A stretch of 64,000 bases of DNA from Geminicoccus roseus DSM 18922 (GTDB lineage: Bacteria > Pseudomonadota > Alphaproteobacteria > Geminicoccales > Geminicoccaceae), in the NCBI RefSeq assembly GCF_000427665.1, contig NZ_KE386572.1, forward strand, positions 3,062,196-3,126,195, in the 5' to 3' direction. The position numbers and the translations under genes were made by a program. The notes under the pieces are model-generated. The model was not told the origin of the DNA and ran no database searches. It saw only the letters and a program-made list of their open reading frames with translations. Positions 26,051 to 34,495 of this stretch are shown piece by piece. Positions within the stretch are counted from its first letter, which is position 1; every line of letters begins with the position of its first letter.

Positions 26051-27727
26051 ATGAAGCCTTCAGGTCTGGTGGTCTCCCGCGCGCTGCTCTTGGGCGTGCT
26101 GCTGGGCACGGCCGCCGCGTGCGCTCCGACCTGGACCCCGGAGAGCGGCACGGCCGCCACCTCCTTCAACGTGCCGCCGGCCGCCCAGCGTGCCTTCGAG
26201 CGGGCAAGGCTGTCGGAGAAGTCTGGGGACCGGTACGGCGCCGAGTTGAACTATGACGAGGCGGCCCGGAGCGGCCACCCGATGATCCTGTTGTTCGAGG
26301 CGCGCTACTATCTGCGCGGCCCGGACAACCGCAATCCGGCCAAGGCCAAGGCGGCGCTGGAACAGGCGGTCCTGGTGCCCTCCGAATGGCAGGGCGATGC
26401 CCAGTTCCTGCTCGGCAAGATGCTGGTGCGCGGCGACGACGGCGTGCCGACCGAACCGGAGCGCGGCGAGGAACTACTCCAGGCGGCAGCCGACGCCGGC
26501 GTAGCGCCGGCCGCGGCGGAACTGGCGCGCACGCTGGAACGCCGGGGCAGCAACGATTCCGCCCGGATCGACGCCTTGTGGGCGGCGGCGGCCGAGGCGG
26601 GCGACGAGCAGGCGGTGGTACGCACCGCGGAGCGCCAGATCGCGGCCGGCAAGACCCGGGCCGAGATCCCCGACGTGGTCAGCCGGGCGATGGCGTCCCT
26701 GAATGCCCGGGCCGAGGCGGGCGACGTCAACGCGATGCGCTCCTTGTCGAAGATCTACGCTCAAGGCACCCTGGCGCCACAGGACAAGGCGCTGTCGATC
26801 CTCTGGCTGGAGCGGGCGGTCGAGGCCGGCGACGCGGGGGCGGCGACCGCCCTGGCCCGGGCGATGCGCGGCACCGGGCGGATCGAGGAGCGGGTCGATC
26901 TGCTGACCGCGGCCGCCGAGGCCGGGGACGCGGTGGCTGCCGGACGCCTGGCCAAGATCTACCTGGAAGGCGACGGCGTCCCCGCCAACGCCCGCGAGGC
27001 GGAACGGTGGGCGGCTCCGGCGATCGAGGGCGGCGACACGGTGACCATGGCCCGGTTCGGGCGCGCCTATGTCGAGGGGCGCGGCCTGGACCAGGACGTG
27101 CCGCGCGGCCTGCAGATGCTGGAGGAAGCGCAGGCGCAGGGCGACACGCTCGCCTCGGCCTATCTGGCCCGCATCTACCTGCGGGCCGAGGACGTGCCGC
27201 CGGACCCGAAGAAGGCGACGCGCTATGCCGAGGAAGCGGTCGCGGCGGACTATGTCTTCATCAAGACAGCCTATGGACGGGCCCTGCTCGACGGCAAGAA
27301 CGTCCCGCAGGATCGCGCGCGCGCCATCACGCTGCTGCGGGAGGCCGCCGAGGCCGGCGACGGGCTGGCGAACGCCGAACTTGGAGCGGCCTATCTGGAG
27401 GGCAAGGGCGTGCCGAAGGACGTCAATGCCGCCGTCCCGCTGCTCGAGGCGGGGGCTGCTGCGGGCAACGCCAGCGCCATGAATGCGCTGGCGCGGGTGC
27501 TGCTCGACGGCGAGTCGCCCTACCATGACGAGGCGGCGGGCATCACGCTGCTGCGTCAGGCGGCCGAGGCCGGCCATTCCAGCGCCATGCTGGCGCTGGG
27601 CCGGGCCTACATGGATGGCCAGGGGGTCGCCAAGGACCCGGCCCAGGCGCGGGCCTGGCTCGAAAAGGCCAAGGCGGCCGGACGCGGCGATGCCGATCGG
27701 CTGATCGCCCAGCTGCCCGCGAGCTGA
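26051..27727 (+). CDS. Exported Sel1-repeat protein, probable lipoprotein
   Basis: A 558-residue protein. The first 25 residues are a signal sequence ending LLGTAAAC; the cysteine could be lipidated, although the residue at -3 is Ala rather than Leu, so the lipobox is weak. The rest is a long solenoid of helical repeats about 36 residues long. The C-terminal half has textbook Sel1 repeats of the kind AxxxLGxxYxxGxGVxxDxxxAxxWLxxAAEAG (for example around YLEGKGVPKDVNAA and YMDGQGVAKDPAQA). Such proteins scaffold protein complexes; AlgK-type exopolysaccharide proteins are one relative, but no polysaccharide genes are present. It is divergent from ptrB. Confidence 0.88.
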   Translation: MKPSGLVVSRALLLGVLLGTAAACAPTWTPESGTAATSFNVPPAAQRAFERARLSEKSGDRYGAELNYDEAARSGHPMILLFEARYYLRGPDNRNPAKAKAALEQAVLVPSEWQGDAQFLLGKMLVRGDDGVPTEPERGEELLQAAADAGVAPAAAELARTLERRGSNDSARIDALWAAAAEAGDEQAVVRTAERQIAAGKTRAEIPDVVSRAMASLNARAEAGDVNAMRSLSKIYAQGTLAPQDKALSILWLERAVEAGDAGAATALARAMRGTGRIEERVDLLTAAAEAGDAVAAGRLAKIYLEGDGVPANAREAERWAAPAIEGGDTVTMARFGRAYVEGRGLDQDVPRGLQMLEEAQAQGDTLASAYLARIYLRAEDVPPDPKKATRYAEEAVAADYVFIKTAYGRALLDGKNVPQDRARAITLLREAAEAGDGLANAELGAAYLEGKGVPKDVNAAVPLLEAGAAAGNASAMNALARVLLDGESPYHDEAAGITLLRQAAEAGHSSAMLALGRAYMDGQGVAKDPAQARAWLEKAKAAGRGDADRLIAQLPAS

Positions 27728-27740
27728 GGCCGGACCGCCT

Positions 27741-28490
27741 TCATCCGGCGCGCCGGCGCATGACCAGGCGCTCGACGAGGGCGACGATGCCGAAGAACGC
27801 CAGGCCCAGGAAGGACGAGGTGAACACGGCGGCGTAGAGCCGGTCGGTCTGGTAGTTGAAGGTCGACTGGATGATCAGGGCGCCCAGCCCCTGGTTGGCA
27901 CCGATCCATTCGCCGACGATCGCGCCGATCACGCAGGTGGTCGACGCGATCTTCAGGGAGGTGAACAGCAGAGGCAGCGAGCGGGGCACCCGCAGCCGCC
28001 AGAAGGTCTCGGAAGGGCTGGCGGAGAGGATGCGGAACAGCTCGAACTCGCTGCGGGTCGGCATCTCCAGGCCGCGGATCATGTTCACCAGGGTTGGAAA
28101 GAAGCAGACCACCGCGGCGATCACGATCTTGGGCAGCATGCCCAGGCCGAAGATCAGGACGATGATCGGGGCGAGCGCCAGGATCGGGATGGTGTTGAAG
28201 AACAGCACCACCGGGAAATAGGCGGCCCGGATCGCCCGGCTGTAGACGAACACCACCGCGAGCAGGATCGCCACCAGGTTGCCGATGGCGAAGCCGGCCA
28301 GGCTCTCGATCGCCGTGGGCACGGCGTTGGCCGCCAAGAGGCCGGCATCGGCGCCCAGCTTGACCAGGACCTTGGCCGGGGTCGGCACGATGAAGGGCGG
28401 CACGCCCAGGAGCGGGATCAGGAACTGCCAGACCAGCAGGATCGAGGCGGCGCCCAGGAGCGGCAGGGCAAGGGAGGCGGAGCGGTTCAT
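27741..28490 (-). CDS. ABC transporter permease, SsuC/ThiX type
   Basis: A 249-residue permease with six predicted membrane helices and the cytoplasmic coupling loop (FRILSASPSETFWRLRVPRSLP), the BPD_transp_1 fold used for taurine, sulfonate, nitrate and hydroxymethylpyrimidine importers. The segment FFNTIPILALAPIIVLIFGLG is characteristic of the group. It is the last gene of a four-gene minus-strand unit and overlaps the ATPase stop by 4 bp. Confidence 0.9.
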   Translation of the reverse strand: MNRSASLALPLLGAASILLVWQFLIPLLGVPPFIVPTPAKVLVKLGADAGLLAANAVPTAIESLAGFAIGNLVAILLAVVFVYSRAIRAAYFPVVLFFNTIPILALAPIIVLIFGLGMLPKIVIAAVVCFFPTLVNMIRGLEMPTRSEFELFRILSASPSETFWRLRVPRSLPLLFTSLKIASTTCVIGAIVGEWIGANQGLGALIIQSTFNYQTDRLYAAVFTSSFLGLAFFGIVALVERLVMRRRAG

Positions 28491-29263
28491 GCGGCGTCGG
28501 CCAGGACCGCGCGAAGATGGGCCATGACCTCGACCAGGGCCGGTGCTTCCCGCGGCAGGCGCCCTTCCGGTCCCTTGAGCGGCCGCAGGTCGACGATCTC
28601 GCGGATCCGGCCAGGATGGGCGGCCAGCACCATCACGCGCTGTCCCAGGTAGGCCGCTTCCATCACGCTGTGGGTGACGAACAGGATGGTCACCCCGGTG
28701 CGTCGCCAGATCGCTGCCAGCTCGTCGTTCAGCCGGTCGCGGGTGATCTCGTCCAGCGCGCCGAAGGGTTCGTCCATCAGCAGGATGCGCGGGTTGCAGA
28801 TCAGGGCACGGGCGATGGCGACCCGCTGGCGCTGCCCGCCGGACAGCTCGCGGGGCAGGCGCTCCGCCTGCTGCTCCAGGCCGACCAGCGCCAGGAGTTC
28901 GTCCACTGTGGCGGCACCCCGAGGATCGCCGGCCGGGCCGATCCGCAGCGGCAGCTCGATGTTCTGCCGCACCGTCCGCCAGGGCAGGAGGGTCGCGTCC
29001 TGGAAGACGAACGCCACCTCGCGGCGGCGGCGCGCGGCTTCCGGGCTGCCGCCCAGGACCGAGATCGTGCCGTCCAGCGGCGGCAGGAGATCGGCCACCA
29101 CCCGCAGCAGCGTGGACTTGCCGCAGCCCGAAGGCCCCAGGATCGCCAGGAACTCGCCGGAGGGAACGGCGAGATCCACCTGGTCCAGCACCCGGACCGG
29201 CCCCTCGTCGCCAGGGTAGCCCAGCGCCAGGCCGCCCGCCTCGATGGCGTTGCCGTCTGCCAA
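28487..29263 (-). CDS. ABC transporter ATPase, SsuB/ThiZ type
   Basis: A 258-residue ATPase: Walker A GPSGCGKST (43-51), Q-loop FVFQDATLLPWRTV, signature LSGGQRQRVAIARAL, Walker B ILLMDEPFGALDE, switch FVTHSVMEAAYLG. The DATLLPW segment is typical of ATPases serving taurine, nitrate and thiamine-precursor importers. The start appears to be TTG at 29263, 3 bp after the binding-protein stop. It energises the permease encoded next to it. Confidence 0.9.
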   Translation of the reverse strand: MADGNAIEAGGLALGYPGDEGPVRVLDQVDLAVPSGEFLAILGPSGCGKSTLLRVVADLLPPLDGTISVLGGSPEAARRRREVAFVFQDATLLPWRTVRQNIELPLRIGPAGDPRGAATVDELLALVGLEQQAERLPRELSGGQRQRVAIARALICNPRILLMDEPFGALDEITRDRLNDELAAIWRRTGVTILFVTHSVMEAAYLGQRVMVLAAHPGRIREIVDLRPLKGPEGRLPREAPALVEVMAHLRAVLADAA

Positions 29264-29266
29264 GGG

Positions 29267-30295
29267 TCAGCCGATGTTCGGGCGGGCGTCGGCGGTGGCC
29301 TCCAGGATCGCCGTCGAGACCGAATCCTCCATGCTGGGCGGGTTGCCCTGGAACTGGCCGATCGCGTCGTAGATCGAGATCTGCTCCTGGATCGAGGCGG
29401 GATCGAACCAGCCCCAGCCGTTCTCCCTGGTCGTGGAATCGAAGCTCAGCGCCATGATCCGCTCCATCGTGGCGTGCTCGGTCTCGCGGTCGAGCTGCGG
29501 GTAGGCGTCGACCATGATGTCCACCGCCTCGGCCTGATGGGCGTGGCTCCAGCCCCAGCCCCGGGCGGCTGCCCGAATGAACCGGGCGAGGATGTCGGCA
29601 TGCTCGGCCAGCGCGTCGTCGGTGGCGAAGTAGACGTTGGCGTAGGACGGCATCCCGGCGTCCTGCATCGTCAGGTCGATGCGGTCCGGGCCGATGATCG
29701 ACAGGGCCTGGGTGTTGGTGATCCAGCCGGTCACCGCATCGACCTCGCCCGCAACCAGGGGTGTCATGTCGAAGCCGATATTGGTGATCTGCAGCGAGGA
29801 CGGGTCGATCCCGTGCTTCGCCAGGATCGCGTCCAGGACGAAACGGGCGGTCGGCTGGATGCCGATGCGCTTGCCAACCATGTCCTGCACGGTGCGGATC
29901 GGTGCTGCCGGCAGCGAGTAGAAGGCGAACGGCGCCTGGCGGAAGCCGCAGGCGATGATCCGTACCGGCACCCCGGAGGAACGCGCCAGCAGGAGCTGGG
30001 CGCTGTCGGAGAACTGGCCCAGCGCGGCCTGGCCGGTGAGCACCGGCGGCACGGTCGCCGAGTTCGGGCCGCCGGGAGAGAACGACACCTCCAGGCCCTC
30101 GGCCTCGTAGAAGCCCTTCTGGAGCGCCACGATGTCGCCGACCTGGCCGTTGCTCATCAGCCAGTCATACTGCACCACGACCTGGGCCGTGTCGGCCTTG
30201 CCGCTGCGCGGCAGGAACAGGGCGGTGCCGCCCGAGACGGCAGCCAGGGCAAAGCCGGCCGACGTCAGGGCCGCGCGGCGCGATAGCTCGATCAT
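29267..30295 (-). CDS. THI5/NMT1-type substrate-binding protein
   Basis: A 342-residue periplasmic binding protein. The N-terminus has paired arginines (LSRRAALTSAGFALAAVSGG), which suggests Tat or Sec export. The mature part has the NMT1/THI5 pattern (ALQKGFYEAEGLEVSFSPGG, VGKRIGIQPTARFVLDAIL, GWFDPASIQEQISIYDAIGQF). The family binds hydroxymethylpyrimidine-like thiamine precursors, but also alkanesulfonates and other small ligands, so the ligand is open. No TPP riboswitch is seen upstream. The ATG at 30295 overlaps the VOC gene stop by 4 bp. Confidence 0.85.
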   Translation of the reverse strand: MIELSRRAALTSAGFALAAVSGGTALFLPRSGKADTAQVVVQYDWLMSNGQVGDIVALQKGFYEAEGLEVSFSPGGPNSATVPPVLTGQAALGQFSDSAQLLLARSSGVPVRIIACGFRQAPFAFYSLPAAPIRTVQDMVGKRIGIQPTARFVLDAILAKHGIDPSSLQITNIGFDMTPLVAGEVDAVTGWITNTQALSIIGPDRIDLTMQDAGMPSYANVYFATDDALAEHADILARFIRAAARGWGWSHAHQAEAVDIMVDAYPQLDRETEHATMERIMALSFDSTTRENGWGWFDPASIQEQISIYDAIGQFQGNPPSMEDSVSTAILEATADARPNIG

Positions 30296-30741
30296 CGTGA
30301 CTGCTCCACCTTGTCCAGGTCGCCGACGGGACCGCCCTCCAGCCAGGCATAGAGTTCCCACAGATTGTCGTCGGGATCCGCGAAATAGCAGCAGCGGGCG
30401 TTCCAGGCATGGTCGGCGGGCGGGCCGACGAACCGGACGCCGGCCTGGCCGAGCTCGGCATGCAGCCGGTCGACCTCGGCCGGGGAGGGCAGTTCGACCG
30501 CGACGCAGGCCTTGTGGATGCCGGGCGGCGCCGGCGTGGGCGAAACCCCGGTATGGGCCGCCATGTGGCCGATCTCCCAGAGCGCCAGCGTGATGCCGGC
30601 ACCCTTGAAGTCGGCAAAGCTCTCGGCGCGGCGACGCAGAACGAAACCCAGCCGGCCGACATAGAAGTCGATCGACCGCTCCACGTCGGCGACCAGCATG
30701 CAGATGTCGGTGATCTTGCAGTTCTGCGCGAAGCCGGTCAC
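30292..30741 (-). CDS. VOC-family (glyoxalase/dioxygenase fold) protein
   Basis: A 149-residue vicinal-oxygen-chelate protein with two beta-alpha-beta-beta-beta halves. The first begins ITDICMLVADVERSIDFYVGRLGFVL; the second has HKACVAVEL, then RCCYFADPDDNLWELYAW, whose terminal Glu is the usual metal ligand. The enzymatic activity is unknown; the fold serves isomerases, dioxygenases and lyases. It starts at a GTG and is the first gene of the operon with the THI5-type ABC importer, coupled by an ATGA overlap, so it probably acts on the imported compound. Confidence 0.83.
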   Translation of the reverse strand: MTGFAQNCKITDICMLVADVERSIDFYVGRLGFVLRRRAESFADFKGAGITLALWEIGHMAAHTGVSPTPAPPGIHKACVAVELPSPAEVDRLHAELGQAGVRFVGPPADHAWNARCCYFADPDDNLWELYAWLEGGPVGDLDKVEQSR

Positions 30742-30839
30742 GGAAGCCTACCTGCGAGGATGAAACGACCGCCGGAGCTTGAGGCCAGATGGCCTGCGCA
30801 GGATTGCGGATGCTTGCCCGGCCTATCGAATTCTTGCGG

Positions 30840-31709
30840 TCACCGCACAGCGCGGAAGCGTCCGGGCGTCATGCCGGTCGCGCGGCGAAAAGCGGAAGAG
30901 AAGTGAGCCTGATCGGCAAAGCCGGTGGCCTGGGCGATCTCCGCCAGGCCCAGGCCGCCCTTGCGGATCAGCTCCTTGGCGCGCTCGATGCGGCGCTCGA
31001 CCACGAAGCGGTGGGGAGGACAGCCGGTCGCCGCCTTGAAGGCGCGGGAGAAATGGAATGGGCTGAGCCCGGCGATGGCAGCCAGCTCGTTCAGGGTGAG
31101 CGGATGCTGGTCCATCTGCTCCTCGACATGGGCGAGCACAGCGCGGACCTGGCGTGAGGAGAGGCCGGGAGAGCCGGCTCCGCTGGTCCGGGCGGGACGC
31201 TCGGCCATGCGCAGGACGCACAGGACCAGCGACAGGCCGAGCTGCTCGGCCAGCATCGGTTCGGGCGCGACGTCTGGCGCGGTCAGACTGGCAAGCGCCT
31301 CGACCACCCGCAGCGTGGTTGCATCCGGCGCTGCCAGGAAGCCATGATCGGCCAGGCTGGATGGGCGCTGCGTCTGTTCCTGGATCGTCCGGTAGAGACC
31401 CGGCTCCTGGAAGATCGACACATAGTCGGCATCGTCGCCATCCACCCAGAGCATCGTGCCGGCCGGCTCGAACCCAAGCGTCTGGCAGGGCCTCGCGATG
31501 CGGGCGGTCGGCCCAAGGTCGCCGAAGCGGTGGGCGTAGCGGCGATGGGTGGTCCGGTTGAGCGTGATGCGGTGGCGGGAGCTGCGGGCCCGCAGCTCGC
31601 CGGCGTCGCTCCGATAGGTTTCGATGGTCAGCTCGGGAAAGGAGCAGGTCCGATAGCCGTGCAGCGCCGGCCGCTGCATGATGAACTTGCTGGTCGTCGC
31701 CGTATGCAT
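30840..31709 (-). CDS. AraC-family transcriptional regulator
   Basis: A 289-residue regulator. The last 100 residues hold two helix-turn-helix motifs (LTLNELAAIAGLSPFHFSRAFK, and LAEIAQATGFADQAHFSSAFRRATG in outline). The N-terminal 180 residues are an unclassified sensing domain. The ATG at 31709 was chosen; a TTG 13 codons upstream also exists. It lies 98 bp upstream of the VOC-ABC operon on the same strand and may control it, but a site cannot be pointed to. Confidence 0.88.
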   Translation of the reverse strand: MHTATTSKFIMQRPALHGYRTCSFPELTIETYRSDAGELRARSSRHRITLNRTTHRRYAHRFGDLGPTARIARPCQTLGFEPAGTMLWVDGDDADYVSIFQEPGLYRTIQEQTQRPSSLADHGFLAAPDATTLRVVEALASLTAPDVAPEPMLAEQLGLSLVLCVLRMAERPARTSGAGSPGLSSRQVRAVLAHVEEQMDQHPLTLNELAAIAGLSPFHFSRAFKAATGCPPHRFVVERRIERAKELIRKGGLGLAEIAQATGFADQAHFSSAFRRATGMTPGRFRAVR

Positions 31710-32126
31710 GACGCCCCTCGTCCCGGGTGTTCCGTCATGAAACGGCAACGGCGCCCGGTGGTAAAGCGGCGGGGAGCGGCGACGCTCAGGCCATTACGGT
31801 CGGGCGCTGTCCATCGCCTCGGACATGTTGCGCGGGATGCCCCGGCCGGCCCGGACGGGGATCCGGCCAAGTTGCGACGTCGGGAACGTCCTGAGCGGTC
31901 CAGCGGGTCGGCAGCATGTCGACATGGGCGTGGACGAGCAGGTCTCGCTTGGCGAGCGGCAGTTCACGCGGCCGCCCCCGAAGCCATCCCGTCATCCATC
32001 GCCACATGACCGCATCCCCAGGCTATCGGCCGCGCGCCGCCATCGGCGCCTGGGCACAGTCCTGAACGGTGAGGTCCCGGCACGTCAACCTGCACGACTG
32101 CCGCGCCGGGGCCTGGGAAGGCCCGG
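31710..32126. other. 417-bp gap without a supported gene
   Basis: No frame gives a protein I recognise. A 73-codon minus-strand frame at 31786-32007 begins MWRWMTGWLRGRPRELPLAK and could be a remnant or small gene, but nothing supports it. The region must hold the AraC gene promoter. Confidence 0.4.
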
Positions 32127-32453
32127 TTACTTCACCGAGGAGAACGAAGTCGGCACCAGTATCTGATTGGACACACGTTCGAGGATCGGAGCGTCCTTCT
32201 CGCTTTCGGCCCGCTTCGCCAGCCATTCCGGATCGGCCATGAACGCGTTCCACTTCTGCTCCCGCTCGGCGAGCGATTCCCACTCCAGCAGATAGTAGAG
32301 GGCCTGGTTGGACTCGCCGACGGCGACCGTCCAAAAGCCGGCCTGACGGATGCCAAAGCGCTTCCAGATCTCCAGGGTGGTGTTCTCGAAGCGCTTGAGC
32401 AGGGCCGGCAGCCTGCCGGGCAGGCAATGGTAGACGCGCAACTCGTGGATCAT
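32127..32453 (-). CDS. NIPSNAP-family protein
   Basis: A 108-residue ferredoxin-like alpha-beta protein of the NIPSNAP family, beginning MIHELRVYHCLPGRLPALLKRF and containing GFWTVAVGESNQALYYLLEWES, both typical. Members are small dimeric proteins of unknown bacterial function that resemble antibiotic-synthesis monooxygenases in fold. The start at 32453 gives the normal family length; the frame is open further upstream without conservation. The NIPSNAP gene stands alone between the AraC gene and the esterase gene. Confidence 0.88.
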   Translation of the reverse strand: MIHELRVYHCLPGRLPALLKRFENTTLEIWKRFGIRQAGFWTVAVGESNQALYYLLEWESLAEREQKWNAFMADPEWLAKRAESEKDAPILERVSNQILVPTSFSSVK

Positions 32454-32540
32454 CTCGTGTTCCTCCCGCGGGCCGCCCGGCCCGGCATGATCTTCCGGGC
32501 GAAGCCGTGACACGGCGGGCTGCATCAAGGCAAGCCGCCC

Positions 32541-33512
32541 TCATTCGGTCATGGGCTGCCAGTGCGCGTCGATGAACTTCAGCGCGTCGACGATGCTGGT
32601 CGACCAGACCGACCAGGCATGGTCGCCGTCGGTGATCCGCAGCTGCATGTCCTCCAGGCCGTCGGCCCGCCCGGTCTCGAACAAAGCGAGGGCGCCCCGC
32701 CAGAGGTCGAACCGGTCGTCGTCGCCGCAGGTCAGGTAGATCGCCGGAAGGCCGGCCTTCGTCTCCAGCTGCCGTTCCAGAAGCGTGAAGACATTCATGC
32801 GGTTGAACCGCCTTGGATCGAACGGCACCCCGAACGCGCCACCGAAATGGCTGGCCACCGAGGGAAGGACCCGGCCCGCGGTGACGGTTTCCGGATCGAT
32901 GCGGTGGAAATAGGCAGTCTTCTGGATGATGTCGATTCCCTCGACCGTTGCGTTGAAATCCTCCGGAGGAATGTTCTGCCAGATCGCTCCCGACAGGCTG
33001 GCAGCGGCGACGTATTGTTCCGGATGCTCCAGCGCCAGGCGGAGCGCGCCATAGCCGCCCATCGACAGGCCGGCGATCGCCCGGCCGCCACGGTCGCTGC
33101 GCACCGGGTACGCGGCTTCGACGGCCAGCCGCAGGTCGTGGGCGATCGCGGTGGCGAAGTCGCCAGGGCCAGCGACATCGGCCGAATCGACATACCAGCT
33201 GTTGCCGCCCCCCGGCATCACCACCAGCGCCGGCTCGATGCTGCCGGTACTGGTGAGCTGGTCCAGGGTGGCCTGGATGTCGCCGAGATCCGCCCAGGAA
33301 CGCTCGCTGCCGTCATGGCCGTGCAGCAGATAGAGGACCGGCCATCCCTCCTCTGGAGGCTGGCCGTCCGGCGTGTAGATGATGGCTGGGATCTGTTCCC
33401 CCAGCGCCGTGCTCGCGAAGGACCGGGGTGCGAGCTCTCCGGCCTGAGCCAGGTCGGCCAGCAGGCAGAGCGTGGCCGCCGCCGTCGCCGATCGCATCAC
33501 CGTCCCAGCCAT
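32541..33512 (-). CDS. Secreted esterase of the esterase D family
   Basis: A 323-residue alpha/beta hydrolase with a signal peptide (cleavage near AQAGELAP, about residue 24-27). The oxyanion/entry segment is WPVLYLLHGHDGSERSW, the nucleophile is the Ser of IAGLSMGGYGALRLA, and acid and His candidates are in CGDDDRFD and ITDGDHAWSVW. The family includes feruloyl, tributyrin and mycolyl esterases. The substrate cannot be told. Two ATGs five codons apart (33512 and 33497) both give a signal peptide. Confidence 0.87.
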   Translation of the reverse strand: MAGTVMRSATAAATLCLLADLAQAGELAPRSFASTALGEQIPAIIYTPDGQPPEEGWPVLYLLHGHDGSERSWADLGDIQATLDQLTSTGSIEPALVVMPGGGNSWYVDSADVAGPGDFATAIAHDLRLAVEAAYPVRSDRGGRAIAGLSMGGYGALRLALEHPEQYVAAASLSGAIWQNIPPEDFNATVEGIDIIQKTAYFHRIDPETVTAGRVLPSVASHFGGAFGVPFDPRRFNRMNVFTLLERQLETKAGLPAIYLTCGDDDRFDLWRGALALFETGRADGLEDMQLRITDGDHAWSVWSTSIVDALKFIDAHWQPMTE

Positions 33513-33617
33513 TCCCCGAACCGCCCTTCCTGCTCCGGGCAGCCAGCGCCGCCTGCCGCTGCCGGACATGCATCTGCACGATCCCCTCCGCATTTCTACG
33601 CGGGCCATGGATCGAGG

Positions 33618-33645
33618 TTGTAGTACTTCTTGGGCAAGTTAAGAT
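33618..33645 (+). promoter_or_regulatory. Candidate promoter of the riboswitch-hupE transcript
   Basis: TTGTAG (33618-33623) and TAAGAT (33640-33645) are separated by 16 bases. Transcription would start near 33652, right at the 5' base of the riboswitch, which supports the call. Confidence 0.5.
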
Positions 33646-33647
33646 CG

Positions 33648-33830
33648 AGCCGTCGACGGTTCCCGTTCAGGGACGCAAAAGGGAAAGCGGTGCGGGTCCG
33701 ACCCAAAGCCGCTGCTGCCCCCGCAACTGTCAGCGGTGAGTCCGTTCCCACCATGCCACTGGAAGCATGTCTTCCGGGAAGGCCGGGCCGGATCGTCCTC
33801 CGCGAGCCAGGAGACCTGCCATCGACGATC
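33648..33830 (+). promoter_or_regulatory. Cobalamin (B12) riboswitch
   Basis: The conserved elements occur in the right order. The closing stem pairs cgtcga (33651-33656) with tcgacg (33822-33827). An early ggttcccgttcaggg-like segment is followed by aaaagggaa, then a CCCCCGCAACTGT core (33717-33730), GCCACTGG (33755-33762), GGGAAGG (33776-33782) and the B12 box gccaggagacctgcc (33806-33820). B12 or adenosylcobalamin binding would repress the downstream gene. A 6-bp hairpin at 33841-33857 just before the hupE ribosome site is a likely switch for translation control. Confidence 0.95.
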
Positions 33831-33871
33831 GTTACGCCATGCCCTCGGGTGGAGGGCGGAAGGAATCCGCA

Positions 33872-34495
33872 ATGTCACGATTGGCTCTCCGGCTTGCCGC
33901 AGCAGGTACGCTTTTCCTCCTGGCCGCGCGCTCGGCGCAGGCTCACCACGCGATGGACGGCGAACTGCCGGCCAGCCTCGGCCAGGGCCTTCTGTCGGGT
34001 CTCGCCCACCCCGTGATCGGCCTGGACCACCTTGCCTTCATCGTCGCGGCGGGTCTGATCGCCGGAGCCGCCGGGGTCGGCCTAGCCATGCCCCTGGTGT
34101 TCGTCGTTGCATCCATGCTGGGCGTGTTCCTGCACCTGCTGGCGCTCGACCTGCCTGCGGCTGAACTCGTCATCGCCGCGAGCGTGCTCGCCGCTGGCGT
34201 CCTGCTGGCGTGGGGGCGGGCAACCGGTGGGCGCGGCCTCTGGCTCGCCCTGTTCGTGATCGCCGGCTTGTTCCACGGCTATGCCTATGGCGAGTCGATC
34301 GTCGGCGCCGAGGCCACCCCGCTCCTGTCCTATCTTGCCGGGCTGTTCGTGGTGCAGGCCGCCATTGGCCTGGGCGCGGCCGCCCTTGCATCCAACCGCT
34401 CCTGGACCACCGTCAGCCTGGCTCCGCGGCTGGCCGGCGCCGTCGTGATGGGGATCGGCGTGAGCGCGCTCGCGGGTCAGCTCATCCCAGGCTGA
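33872..34495 (+). CDS. hupE: HupE/UreJ-family metal transporter, B12-regulated (probable cobalt uptake)
   Basis: A 207-residue membrane protein with a cleavable signal (ending near ARSAQAHH) and six or so membrane helices. The family signature SGLAHPVIGLDHLAFIVAAG and the later LFHGYAYGE supply the metal-coordinating histidines. HupE/UreJ proteins move nickel or cobalt. Placement directly under a cobalamin riboswitch points to cobalt, as used for B12 synthesis; no B12-synthesis genes are in the window. The ATG has a GCGGAAGGA ribosome site next to the regulatory hairpin. Confidence 0.92.
   Translation: MSRLALRLAAAGTLFLLAARSAQAHHAMDGELPASLGQGLLSGLAHPVIGLDHLAFIVAAGLIAGAAGVGLAMPLVFVVASMLGVFLHLLALDLPAAELVIAASVLAAGVLLAWGRATGGRGLWLALFVIAGLFHGYAYGESIVGAEATPLLSYLAGLFVVQAAIGLGAAALASNRSWTTVSLAPRLAGAVVMGIGVSALAGQLIPG

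Noticed and set aside
30742-30839. A TPP riboswitch before the THI5-type importer
   Set aside because: The conserved CUGAGA and ACCUGAU-type segments are not present in the 98 bp available.
31786-32007. A 73-codon minus-strand frame as a small gene
   Set aside because: No ribosome site, no recognisable motif, and composition like other shadow frames; kept only as a note in the gap entry.
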